Positions 50,401-63,433 of a stretch of 64,000 bases of DNA are shown here, one piece after another. The translations under genes were made by a program, and so were the position numbers. This DNA comes from Gymnorhina tibicen (Eukaryota; Chordata; Aves; Passeriformes; Artamidae), in NCBI GenBank assembly GCA_013399875.1, contig VXAZ01005694.1:1535331-1599330 (forward strand), written 5' to 3'. Position 1 is the stretch's first letter; the number at the start of each line of letters is the position of its first letter. The notes beneath the pieces are model-generated. The model worked only from the letters and a program-made list of their open reading frames with translations. It was not told where the DNA came from and did no database searches.

Positions 50401-53400
50401 CATCCCTGACTAGGAGCTCCTGCTGTCCTCCCCACCAAAGAGCCTGCTGTCCCAGAAGACACTGAGACTTGGGAAGGCACCACTGCTCCTCCCAGCACAT
50501 CCCAGAGAGGAAAGTGTAGCAACCTCCTTTTGGCCACATCACACACCCAGCCAATTCACAGCAGCAGCAGGCCATTGGAACAAATAGCAGTGCTCCCTGG
50601 ACACTCAGCTCTCGGAGCTGAGGTGGCAGGATCCAGCTACACCATGAGCCAGCTGCTCTGCCAACCCCCACGGCTCAGTCTGGTGGCCTGTCGGTGTGCT
50701 CAGCCCCTAGGACCTTCCCAGAATGCCTGAGAGAACCAAGCCCCCACCCAGCACCCAGCATGCTGCCTGCAGCCCAGTGCCACGTTCTCCCTGCTTGGGA
50801 TTCCTGCCATCGTATGGAAATAGTTTCCAAGACATGAAGCCTACTGAGAGTGCTGTGTTCTGCATGACAAGCCAGGAGGGCATGACAGGGGTTCCTGTCA
50901 TTAGGGGTGTTCCTAGGGCCATGGTACCCTACAAGGGCAAACAGCAGTGGGTTTAGCTGGCTGCCATAAATTCAGAAAGAAGTTACGGCTCCTGGTCCTG
51001 ATGGAGTCCCCCAGACATGCCATCTTAATTTTAAGTGGAAACACTATGTGTTATCCAAGTCTGCAGCTGGATGCACCTCTCCCAGCTTCCCCACAGTCCT
51101 GCAGGAGCCCGCATGCTGCCCTCTCTCTCTATGATCCTCCAGGGCTTTAAGGCTTCCTAAGCTAAAAGGATCCCCAAATTCTTCACTCTGCTTTTCCACA
51201 GCAAGGAAAATGGGTGCTAGATGCCCTCCCTGTGCTCCTGGCAGTGGCGATGAAGTCAGCAGCTGCCTCAAGGAAACATCATCATCTTCACCTCACCCTC
51301 GGGACCGTGAGCTCAGAGGGAGCCAAGCCAGCCTTCTGCAGCAGGTTTGGGGTGTGAGGTGAAGAGGTCAGTGACACTCATCACCACAGTGGTCCCAGTT
51401 CCTCTCTGAGCCTCCGTTCTGGTGTGTGCGAGGTCAAGGGATAAAGAGCAAATATGTGAGGGAGGGAAAAAGCTATCCTGTCAGAAGGGGACTATTATTT
51501 GTGGAGGGGGACAAAGCAAGGGCAGCAAAGGTATTCCCTTTTCCTGTTTCTTCAGGTTCCCCCTTAATGCCCGTCAGTGCCTTCTGAGATGTCCACCTTC
51601 GTTGACTTTCTGAGAGCAGACTTTGAAGGCTATTTCGAACGTGTTGTAAATGGGAGCATAATGTTACTCCAGGGCTAGGCAGGGGTGTGAGATGACAGCT
51701 TTGTATGAGGGAGATTGGCTATAGACAGGAAGCCAGGGAGGATTTCTCGTATTGCCTCCACATTATGGCTGTTTGCAAAGAACAAATCCCACGTGCTCCC
51801 CTCGGGTGCCAGCAGCACGAGGGGCAACGCCAGCCATCCTCTCCTCCAGCAGCTCCCTCCAGCTACGAAAGGAGACGCAACAGACATTGAATTCTGCTCA
51901 GTTCAGCCTAAGTAGGTTTGCAAATGCCAACTGTTTGCCACGCCCATGGACATTTTGGTCAGGCTAGAATTTTCCAGGCTTGGCTTATAGGCAAACTAAC
52001 ATTTTGTCTTCCTTTACCACCTCTGCCAGGATGCTTAAAAACTCTGACACCACCGTGCTCTCTGTCTACCACCTATCCCACTCACCAGAACAGCTGGAGT
52101 TCTCCATCCACATTAACCTGCTGCCTGATCTCTCCCTTGGGACAGGGACCCTCCCCTATTTGCACAGCACGCCGCTCCTTGCTCTCCGAGTGGAATTTTT
52201 CACTGCTGTGTAATACAAACAAAAACGAGCAGCTCACGCTGGGTGGCTAAACTGTACTGAAAAGAGATTTCAGGCTGATCAATCCAGTCTCCCTCATGCC
52301 CCACAGCCATGGACCAGTGCTAATAATGCTTTCTTCTCCTCCTAGCTCATCTTGCCTGCAGTGCAAGCGATCTGTGACAAGAACTACGTTCCAAGAACTA
52401 CATTCGTAACCAATGTATGCATTGTCAGCACTCTAAAGATGTAAAACTGCTACTCATTCCATTCCTTCCCCCTGGCAAAGCACCTTTTCAGATGGACAGG
52501 GCGCATCTGGAGCTCTGAAGTAACAAGTGGTTAGTTTCTGTTTAGTAGCTACACATTAGTACTTTATGCCTCTAGAGCAGTTGGCCTCCCAGAGCATCAA
52601 AGCATTTAAAGAACACTCAGTAAAGCCTTGCAGCACCTGTGAAGAAAGGGGAGGCACACACCCACACGCAGAGCAATTTTACAGACAGCCCAACCAACAT
52701 AAGCCCCAGCATCCACACCGTGGGCATGCTTGGCTCAGTGCTGGGGCCAAGAGAGAAGCCGTAAGGCTTGACACTTGATGCCATTGCCATCATCTCTCTT
52801 TTTCCGCAGTTTTATGAGCAGCCAAAGCCTTTGGAAATCGTGCTATTTCCCTCCAAAGGATAATTTCTCCCTTTCAAAATAATCCCCTCTTCCTTCGGTG
52901 CAGATAATCCACTCCATTTACCATAAGCCAGTTGCGCTGGCTGAGGGGCAAGCATCGCGCTGGGCACTGAGCTGGCTTTACAGGAAATTTCAGGCTCAGC
53001 AGAACCTCCAGCCTGTGGTTTGCAGACCTCTTGCAGACCCCGTGGAAGACTTCCAAGAGGCCTGCAAAGGGCCAGTAAGAAAAGCAAGCCGAACACCAGT
53101 CTGCTTAAATTTCTAATCACAGGTCTATGCCTTTATGGGAAAAGTATTGGCACTGTGGCCTTAAAAAAAAATACCCAAACAAGAACAAAAACCAAACAAG
53201 AACACTGCCCTCCTCCCCACCACCCCAAAGCGGCTGGCTACTATTGCCCAAGCCACAAGTTCAACTCCTCCAGCTGAAAATAACCTCCAAACACAACAGT
53301 GTGAGAGGAAACACAGTCTGTTTGAATTGCATCCTGTTTGCCTCACCCTCAGAAAGGTATCATTTATTATTGCCTGGAAAGGCCCTCTCCCAAGAGCCGT

Positions 53401-56400
53401 GCTTGGACCGAGTACCAGAAGTATTCAGACCATTAAACTACTTGTAGATTGCGCTGGTTTAGGATTTTGTTTTTGGTTTTTTTCTGGAAAGAAAGGGTGA
53501 GGAAAGTGGTGGGCAGACAGCTAGAGATTGGCACCATTCTGAAAGGAAACCAAAATATTGTATAGATTATATATCATTAAGCTCTTGCAGTCCCATGCCA
53601 GCAGTACCTTGCTGGTAAAACCCAACCAAAACAGCCCCAAACTCGCCCTCTCCACATATGCTGGATTTAGCATTCCCATTTATGGGCTAAGTACTACCAG
53701 CAGTTAAAGACTAAAACTTTTAGCAAGTGTTTCACACAGCACGGTGGGTGAGCACAGTCCTGTTGGTGGGAAACAGCACCAGCTCGGCTCTACCTGTTTT
53801 GATGTTGTTTCTGGAAACAACACCAGCGGGTTAGCGATGGTCCCTCCCCAGACAATTCAGCTGCACGATAAATAAAGAACAGCTGATCCTGCCATGTCAC
53901 CATCTCCTGCGGTAAGAGGCTTCCTGGGTACCTAGTGGGAGTTCTGCTAAGCTTTTAAGCCCATTGGCAACGTGGGGAACAGTCTGTAGCTCCAAAGCCA
54001 AGAGGCTCGAAGTAATAATCCGATTTCAAAGCTCCTCCTCCTCTCCAGCCAAAGGCAGCAAGGGAGGATGAGATCAGACTGTAGATGCTCTTCATTTTAG
54101 GTCTGGCCATTGCACTCATCTGCTCAGCATGAGCACCGGGAAGGGGAGGGATGAGTGCCAAAATCTGGAATGGATTGCTTGGCTAAAGTTCCTGCAAAGA
54201 TTTCAAAACTTACTGGGAAAATAATTTTTTAAAGGGAATTTTCACTGCTTTTGATGCAGCCGGACTGGTCTATCTAAGCAACATCCACTGTTCTAGTTCA
54301 TGCACTGGCCAAAACTCTTGGGGGATTTACTCCCTGCCATCAGGCACTCCTGAGGCACCAGGGCATTCGAGCTGTGCAGCTGGTTTGCACCCTCCCCACA
54401 AAACTTCTCCTGCAACAGCAACAAGTGCTGCTCCTCGGGCACTTACGTCGCTCCCCCCCTCCAGGGTGTTATTAGCTGCCAGGTGATATGCAAGCCATGA
54501 AACAACTTATCTTCATGAGCCTCGAGATAAACAGAAAGTCCAGATCATCCCTTAAGGAGTCAGGTGATTTCCTCGCATCCCTTCTGCCCCTCAAACAAAA
54601 ACAACAACCCGGCTTTTGAACGGAGGAAGACAGGTCCCTGCTCACCACTGCCTGAAAAAGCATGGTGAACCAGTAAAATACATTCAGGTAGAAACAGGCT
54701 GTAAAACCTTGCTTTTTCCCTTTAATCTGAGCTCCACAGCCAGCCATTCTTCTGCCTCCCCTTGGACGCTGTGCAGAGTGCAACCCACAGCATATCCCCC
54801 GCAAACAAACCCTGCCGGGGGGGCTCAGTGGGGAGAGCAGCCTGAAAGTGCTGAAAACTCTTCCTTGCTCCGGGTGGGACAAAAGGAAAGCCACCGAGAG
54901 AGAGGGAGCCAGCAGCCACACACAGGTACCCCACACGTTTCCGCCGCTGCCAGGATGTAAGGTGGGCGAATTCCACCGCAGTGCCACGGTGAAATCCAAG
55001 TTCCAGCACCTTTTTTTCCTACTAATTTAGCAAAGAAGGATTTGGAAGAGTATGAAATAGCTGCCTACTGCAATCAACCCTGATGGATCAGCCAGCCAGC
55101 TACTCGGATGTGTGAGCTGCCTGTTTGCAACAGGCTTAGTCTCAAGCCTAAGAATAAGTTTTTAAAACACACATCTATTCTGTGGCATAACAGTTGCTAA
55201 AACTAGAGCTAATAGGTCTTTTCCATACTCTTAGATCAGTGTCTGCTCTACTCTGGATAGCCAAAAGCATAGTCTTGTTTCTCTATCAGACTTCCTGAAC
55301 TTACTCCAAGCTTATACAGTCCAGACACACTTCAATACAAAAATTAATGGCTTTTATACAATTTTTTTTTATTATTACAACAAACGCAGGTGCTACCACC
55401 TTAATGAGATGTATATGCACTAAGGGATAGGCTTGAAATAGGAAATGGTGTTTCAAGCCAGTTGGATATTGTAATGTGAGTCACATAGAGCTGGCTTCCT
55501 AAGGCACGTCACCGCAGGATCCAGTGTCAAAATAAATACAAGAAGTTATCTCTCCCGACTCACATTCCATCTTCAGCCCTGTCTAAAAAGATCTGTATTT
55601 CATTGGATATGTGCAAAAGACCCCCCTGCCACAGCTTTTAAAGCCTGGTTGGGGCTCAGAGACTCTACCCCAGTGACTGCTACCTAATACATCTTCCCCA
55701 TCTGGTGCTTCTTCCGATGTCCTGTGGAACACACGGTGCTGCTCCAGTGAAAACCCAAACAGGACCCAACAGGGTTGCCTGGTGATCAAGGCAACTGCTC
55801 TTGGGGCTGGGAGCAGCCAGGAGCCCCATGGGAATTCCCATTCCCTTCCCCGGAGCTGGGGAAAGGCAGAGGGGAGAAGGAGGTGGTCAAAAAAAACAAA
55901 GCAAGAAGCTGACAGTCCCAGGGTTCTGAGTCTGAGTAACGTGCAAAAACTCAGGAGCTGCTTCTTGCAACACGCTGCAAGCAGCTCAGCGTTCTCCCCA
56001 TGGCCCCAGGTGGCCATGAACCACCATCCACTTCCACTCCCATCTGCAAGGAGCTTGGCTCACACGTGTGTTTGCCAAGGGAAACGACACAGAGCCCTTT
56101 GCGTGCTTAGGAGACACGCTCCACGTTTTACTCCACATCTGGCGAGGCTGCTCCATAAAAAAGGTGATGGAGTGCTTGTGGCTCTCCTTCCAGAGCACGG
56201 GATGAAAATCTTCTTCAACACACACGCCACGCAGGAATCCTTCTCCAGCTTAATTTAAAGCTGTCTTTATAGCCAATAAACTTGCAGATTGCTACAAACA
56301 CTTGGCTATTTACACAATAATAGCTATATCTGCCAGAAATGGCAAATAATTATTATTATGATGTTCATAAATGTTAATGCTAACTACGCTCTTAAAACGC

Positions 56401-57591
56401 ATATTATAAAAAGCATCGTAATTTGAGAGAAGGGCAGTAAACTATTGCCCAGACACAGAGGAAACCAGCTCTAATGCTATAACACTTATTCTACAGACAT
56501 CAGTCGGAGTACATTTTTCTTCTAAATTTTCCTGACATCCAGAATATGAAAAAAAGAAAAAAAACCCCAGACTTATTTCATTATACTTAAAAACAAACAA
56601 AAAGCCGATCCCAAAGTCTGCTACATCTCATAAACTGTAATAGCCAGTTTTGTTTCTGCAGTTCAGTGCAGAACTGATGACATTGGATTACCCAAAGATC
56701 CGCACAAAACGCTTTGGTTGGATGAAATAGCTGATCTGCCTGAAGTGGGGGGAAAAAGCTCACGATAACAGATAATTATATAACCAGCTTGTAAAAGTGT
56801 TATTAGTAGGGCATGGGATCAGGAAAGGCCTGGCTTTTATTCTCACTTCATGCATTCACAGTGATGAGAGCTAAATCTCTGTCCGTCTCTCCCTCCCTCC
56901 CCCACCCAAATGTTAGATAATTTTTAGCCAACCCTGTGAAACACTTGCAATCTTTGAGTAAAAGCAAGGCTGAGGTTAATGTACTGCTACTTCTCTAACA
57001 TTCAGATGCTGTGTTCCACCTTGATAACAGAAGAAAACTGGAAAAAAAATGTCCTCTGCTGTTCAGATAAGGTAGCTTGAGGACCCAGGGGTAAACTTTA
57101 AAGTTCAACATTTCAGTTTGAAAGGACATTTCCAGTCACTGGCTACTGGAATTCAGATCTTGAGATCCTGACTAAGTGATAAAATGCAATAAAAAAAAAG
57201 ACAGCTTTGCCAGGAGGTCTCTCTTTCTCTCAAGGAAGGAATGGGAACATTAGACATTCTATACATTAACTGAGCATAGCAAAAACCCTTGCATGGACCT
57301 TGTTCTCAGTTACCCACAACAGGATGGCTCTGGAATTCTTTCCTCTGGAGCAGAGTTTTGCTCCTCCTTTCTCAGGAACAACAGAGTCGAATCCAAGCAG
57401 GAGAAAAATTAAACTGGTGGCAACGAACCTTGAAGGTCTGACAGTGACCTGCAGCACCAAGGTCTCTGGGACTGCTTTCATTTGCCAGAACATAAATTAG
57501 ATTCCTCACTAGGTATGGCACCAGGGTTAATGGGAGCTTTATAAAGTCGTCTTTGAACATACAGATTATCCTTTTCAAAAAAGACTAATCT

Positions 57592-57715
57592 TGTGGTTTA
57601 AAGTACAGTACTGTGAGCCAGGAAATGTATTCCCAGCTCTGCCCGGCTGGGTGACTTCAGGCAACCCACTCGACTGTTCTCTGCTCTTTCTCAATATGCA
57701 CAGCAGAGACAAATA
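57592..57715 (+). mobile_element. MIR-like ancient SINE
   Basis: GTGGTTTAAAGTACAGTACT, GAGCCAGGAAATG, TTCCCAGCTCTGCC, GGGTGACTTCAGGCAACCCA and CTGTTCTCTGCTCTTTCTC follow the order of the tRNA-derived head and core of MIR (GTGGTTAAGAGC...GGAGTCAGG...CCCAGCTCTGCCAC...GTGACCTTGGGCAAGTCAC...TCTGTGCCTCAGTTTC). Strongly diverged, as expected for an element predating the bird/mammal split. Confidence 0.65.
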
Positions 57716-60185
57716 CCTGCATCTCCCACGAGGCATAACATCTGTAAGACAACGAGAAGCAGCTCGACTCTTCGCAGACCCCTCCAAGCAGAAGATGTCC
57801 AGCCATTCCATACAGCAGGGTTGCTCACACTTCTCCAAACAGAAGGTCCCACAGACACCAGAAAAGGACACCTGCGCTGGGCACCCCATACAGGCAAGAA
57901 TCCTGAGCCACAGCGTCACCACCTACATTTTTTTTCAGCAGTGAAGGAAGTGTCTCATCCTGTCTGGCATTACTGTCCAAAGGAGGTGTTCAAAAGGAGC
58001 AAAACTGAGAAATTAGGAAAAATTCAAGTTTAGGAAAAGCCATGCTGCTGGCCTGGGCAACTCAACAAACAGCTTTCCTCCGCGGGATCTGATTTCACGG
58101 CAAGAATGTTAAAAACAACTTCAAAAGACAACAAAAATAAATTCAATTAAAAGAATAATCAAGCATTTCAGAAATACAATACAAAAAAATACCAAAACTG
58201 TGAGATGACACAGAACATTCAGTGCTGGGAACAAGGACTACTACTTTCCTTCCTAACAAATTCATCCTAGGAATCTCCACTGTGAAAACCAACACTGGCT
58301 CAGAGTCTCCTTTCAGAAGGTGCCTGCCACCCCTCCCAAACTGTCATAGTTACATACTCCTCATATTTTAGCGTCCCTACAGCAGTCCCCTTCAAGCTTT
58401 CAAATGAAATGTGTATAAAACGCTTGAGCGTAAAACAATCCAGTGATTTCCAAAGCTCCTTAAAAGAGAGGGTGGAGAGCCTTACTTGTGCTCTGCACTG
58501 CAACATTTCAGACTCACGTCTTCCAAGACTGAGCACGGCTCTTTTCTGCACACCCTGCTCTTAGATCAACGCACTCACACGCTGCTACTGTTTGTAAAAC
58601 CTACTTGCCCGTGAGTTCAGGTGACTCTGACCTGGTCACTCCCAGGGAACTCAGTCCCACTGCACTGATGTCTGGCAACATTTCCTCTGACTCAGCCTTG
58701 CTAATAAAGCTTCAGTAAGAGGAACTCCAAAGACTGTTTCCCAAGTCATTCCCTCCTAGCACGCAGAAATCTCAGGAAGTCGTTTGAACTCAATAACCTC
58801 CACACCATTTCCACACAGTCAAAATAGAAGAAGAAAAGGCAAACAAAACAAAACAAAAAAAACCAACGCTACATCCTACTCTGCAGCCTAGAAAATCTGC
58901 TCATTCCAGGGTTTCTTGCACAGAAGACAGTTAAGCAACCACAACAAAGTAACGTCACTTCCTTTTCCTCCAAAGTAAATTTTAGTGTTGAAAAAGCCCA
59001 CCTATTCATTTACTGGGGGCAGCCTCAGCCAACACAGGAGCACATCCACAGCCAGCAGTCAAGGAACAGCATTCAGGACTATCTTTCTATTGATTTCCAG
59101 CTGGGGTCCAAAGTTAGGAATTTCCTTCCCCCCCTCCTCCCCAGCTGTCCCTTGATCTGAGAAGAAAGAAAAAAAATCCCAAAATATTCAGACTCACTTC
59201 TGCATAAACTGAGATATCTTAATTATTTTTCAAACGAAAACCAAATGATGATATTTTCCTAACAGCACTTGCAAAAGAGCTAGAGCAGTGTGATCCATTG
59301 CTATTCATTCCTTTGGACACAGATCCAATCTTTCAGTCCCTCTGTGCTTATTGGCTACACGGAAGGTAGAGCAGCAAGGAGCACTAAAGGATTAATTCTC
59401 ACAATAGTGGGAAGCAGGAGTCCCAGCTCTTGGGGGGGTGAGTGGGGGAGAAGAGAGAAAGATGAGTGTGGAGGCTGCATCCCTGGTCTTTGGACTGCCT
59501 TGCTGTGATTTCATCTGCCTAAAGTTACCTTAAAAGGGAGCTAGCATGGAAAGAGTGCCCCAATGATTTAAACGTAAAAAGCATTAAGGGACTTTTGCTT
59601 TAAACCTGCAAAGACTACGAGAAGGGGTTATATGTGAGATAACTCATGGCAGGGCTCAGCAGGGAAGAGAATAGCTAAGGCACAAACAGTTCATACTCTG
59701 TTTGTTGTGAGTCACACAGCAGCTGAACAGATTTATGATTCAGATGTTTTAGTGTTGGTTATCAGCGATTAGCTCAAACTCTTAGAAAAACAGAGAGAAA
59801 GAGAAAGATTAAGCTTTTGTCTGCTCCAGCCCTCATCCTTCCTTTGCCTGGCAGTGGGGGTTACTGATTGTTTCTGTCCCTTTTTTAACATCAGAATGGC
59901 TCTGAGCCACACTCACTGCAGAAGCAGACCACGCTGCCCGTATCGCCATCAACATCAGATTCTACAGTGATCACTGAAGTGCGACATCATTTGTTCAGGT
60001 AGATATGCAAGTGCATTTGTGAAATCTGCTTATATGGCAACTTTTAAGTGTGGGGTTTTTTCCAAACGTGGAAATCATGTGGGGCGCAGAAAGGGCTGAC
60101 GAAAAAGGACCGGTTTTGCAAACTTTATCTTTGAACGCTGTATAAGCCCAGTAACATACACACAAGAAGACTTCATGCATCCTTA

Positions 60186-60276
60186 TGGCATTTAACCTCA
60201 CAACACCCATGTTGGCTTCTCACAGACAAGCTAAGTGACTTGCCCGAGATCACACAGGAAGCCAAATGCAGAGCAC
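60186..60276 (-). mobile_element. MIR-like ancient SINE
   Basis: The + strand reads TTTAACCTCACAACACCC, then ACAGACAAGCTAAGTGACTT, GCCCGAGATCACACAGGAAG and CAGAGC. This is the reverse complement of the MIR core (GACCTTGGGCAAGTYACTTA) and its 3' end (GTTGTGAGGATTAAA), with an internal deletion. Orientation is minus. Confidence 0.72.
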
Positions 60277-61889
60277 TAAAACTGAGCACAGCAACGCTCA
60301 GGCGAGACCCTCTGGCCATCGCAGCATTAATCCATTTCTAATTTAGTTTAATTGAACTTAATGCTCAGCTAACAGATTTCTGCCAACCCGCTATTACGGG
60401 GTGTGGAGTTACACCTTAGAGACCCGGGCTTTTCTGTGAATCACATCTTTACATGTAAATGTAATGATGCAGCCTAAAGGACGGAGTTATCCTCAGCACC
60501 TCCACAACTGGAGGACCTGAAATGCTGCTGGCCTTCAAAACCACACTGCAGCTAAACTCTGTGGCTGTGGAGCAGAGGGGAAGGAGGACACTGTTCCTTG
60601 ATCACTGCATCCACGGGGTGATGTATATCCCTGTCACAGATCAAGGTCCAGAGTCCACATGGGAGCAACTGAACACAACACCCAACTTTTCAAATGCTCG
60701 GAGCCCGTAACAACACCTTTCTGGCAGAGCTCTACACTCTTAGGGCAGAGAGAGGGAATCAGGGAAATTTAATCATCTGCAATGTTGATATAGCAACTGT
60801 GGGTTATGCTCCTATAAAAACAGAGTTCCCTCACAACACCTTGGTCGTGGTTAAAGCTCACAGCAAGATTGTACCTGATGGCAGATTCCTCTCTTACAGG
60901 TCCAGCCAGCACCACTAATCCAAGGCAACTCTGGACAAACGCTTACGTGCTGACCCAGCGTTCAGCATAAGCAACAAACACGATGCTCTTGGTGTGTCTC
61001 CAGCCTCACACGTGCGTGTTCCCTGATCACAGAGTCCGTCTGTGTGCAATCCAACATGTCTGGGACGCAAACAGGCTGCACATCTGCACATCAGTGCTGC
61101 GGTGGGTCCAGCACAGAAACGGAACATCAGGCTTATCAGGCAGGAGTTACACGGATCATGTGAGTGATTTCTGTCCAAAAGTTCCCAGACAGGAATAGAG
61201 GAGGCCCCAGACCTCCCTGGACTGCTTCTTAAAATCAGAGCTGCTTTCCTTGAGATGCTGTGCACGGTGCAAGCAGATTAAGCTCTATTAGCATGAGAGA
61301 CTTTTGAACAGTACAAACTAGAACTAAACTTGGAATTAACCGGACTGGTGTAAAATTATACCTTAATGCCCACAGAAACCAGATTAGAAGACAGATGGTG
61401 AAGAGGAAAGAAGAAAAAAGAAAAGTGGGTTGGATATACATATGTGGATTTACATTCTGTGAGCTTGGCACACATCTTGGAGACATTTTTTATTTCCAGC
61501 ATAATAGAAAGTTGCCTGACAGTGCTGGTAGACTAGATAAGGGGGGAAAAAAGAGCAGATGCTTTTGAAGGGCTTTGTAGTATGACTCTTTGACAGAAAT
61601 TTAGAGATCAAGGTGGGTAGGAGCACTGGAGGGAAAAAAGCCCTTTCAGATATGGTGGGAGCATAAAAAGGGAGAAAAAATAGGAAAAGGAAAATTCAGG
61701 TGAAGCAAGAGTAACTGTCAGGGTCCAGACTACAAGCAAAAGTGCAAGAAGCAGGGGTGCAGCTTGGGCAGCAGCGTGCAGAACCCTGGAAGTAGAAGCA
61801 ATGTAGTGGAAGCTGTCAAAAATGAAATAATAATAGTAGGCATGCTGAGGAAAGGAACATAAAACATCAATATATCTCTGTATGAACGC

Positions 61890-62475
61890 AGAGTGAATCC
61901 ACACCACGAGCACTACACGCAGTTCTGGACCCCAGATTTGGGGAAAAAGAAGACACAGAAGAACTGAAAAGCTGGAGGAGGACAACAGCAGTGATTAAAT
62001 GCATGAAACAGCTTCTGCAGGAAAAACAATTATGCAAAACAATAAAGAGCAAGAAATGGCATGGAGAATGCATGAGTGCTTGTAGTCCCTTCTGAAAAAA
62101 GAACGGACGGACAGCAAATTAAATTACCAGGACAGAAACAACAAAAAGGAGACACTTCTTTGCACAAGCAATAATTCTTCTGCCTCTTGGCCACGCAATA
62201 TTATGGATGCTGTAAGAGTACATGGGTTCACAGAAGAAAGGCAAGTTAACAGAAGGGGGGAAAAAAAAATCTATCAACAGCTGTTAAGTACAAAATGAAG
62301 TTTTTGAGCTGCAAATGAGCCAGAGAGCGGTAGCACAGTCTAGGGAAGTATCATTGCTTGATTGCCCTGAACTGACACTCTTCCCTGGGTATCTGCTGTA
62401 CAACAAGAGACAGGATGCTGGGCTAGGGGGACCTTTGATCTAACCCTGTACATCCATTTTTGTGTACAAGGCAGA
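61890..62475 (+). mobile_element. Degraded L3/CR1-type LINE, 3' portion
   Basis: GAATCCACACCACGAGCACT and ACACGCAGTTCTGGACCCCA resemble the L3/CR1 stretch reading GAGGCCACACCTGGAGTACTG...CAGTTCTGG. Further on, AGCTGGAGGAGGACAACAGC and AGTGATTAAATG match CTGGAGAGGGTCCAGAGGAG...ATGATTAAGGG. The end, GAGACAGGATGCTGGGCTAG then ACCTTTGATCTAACCC, matches the typical tail. No coding frame survives. Confidence 0.65.
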
Positions 62476-62980
62476 AAAAGGGTTTGTATTCCATGCTGAA
62501 TCAGGCTGGGGATACTAAAATTTGACCAGGAAAGAACGTGACACAGATGCCAAATGCAGAAAATACTGGTTGCCTAGAGTTGAATGTCATAGAGGAAGGA
62601 AATTGTGAGGGTCCTAAAAAAACCAATAAAATCTTGTTACAGCACTAAAACGGAGGACAGAGATTAAACTTTTGATGGCAAGTATGTGCATGAATACAGA
62701 AAAGTGCATTTCAGATGTAGAAGGGAATAGAGACTTGATTTCACACAACTTGAGATGTAAGAAAGGAGGCAAAAAAAGAGGGGATAAAAGAACAGTATTG
62801 AAGAAGACTCTCAACATGTAAAAACTCCACTCTCCTCCAGTGCCTCCAGCTACGAGCCGAGAGGAAAGAGATGAAAAATGCAGTTTGACACGCTCGTTCA
62901 ACTTCAACAGATGAATCCGAGATGAGGCAGGGGAGATGATCACGTAATCGAGGTATTGGACAGACACGTGGAGATCAGAG

Positions 62981-63106
62981 TTCATCCCCCAGCTGCGCCA
63001 CAGACTTCCTTCATGATGCTGGGCATCTCTCTCTGTTGTTCCGTAAAACCGAGACAGTATTTTCTTAACGCACAGGAAAGCCGTGAGGCTGAATTCCTTA
63101 AACATC
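62981..63106 (+). mobile_element. MIR-like ancient SINE
   Basis: AGCTGCGCCACAGACTTCCT, GATGCTGGGCATCTCTCTC, TTCCGTAAAACCGAGACAGT and GAGGCTGAATTCCTTAAA follow the MIR order CTGCCACTGACT...TGACCTTGGGCAAGTCTCT...CATCTGTAAAATGGGGATAAT...GTGAGGATTAAAT. The tRNA-like head is missing. Confidence 0.58.
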
Positions 63107-63410
63107 CCCGATGCCCTGTGGGGCCTGAAGAAGCCCGGTTGGGGCAGCAAACACCCAGCGCTCCCGTGCCCAGGGGCCACGTCTCACGGGCTGCCAGGGA
63201 ATGAAACCACAGCGGCAGGGACAGGGCAAAGAATTCCGTCGCAGGAAATCAGCTCAGGGAAACTGAACCCAAGAAGGTGCGAAGGGAACAGGTTTCAAAG
63301 CCAGTCAAAATACAAGATGCAGGAAGTGTGCTTAAGGAGCTGGCAAGTTTGCAGTGCCTCTGATAGGAAGGAACCAGCCTGACACTAACAGGAGGGGAGA
63401 GAAATGGGAT

Positions 63411-63433
63411 TATTTGGTACAATGTACCAAATA
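63411..63433. repeat. Perfect inverted repeat, 10-bp arms
   Basis: TATTTGGTAC, loop AAT, GTACCAAATA: every arm base pairs. No flanking gene or repeat explains it. Confidence 0.95.
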
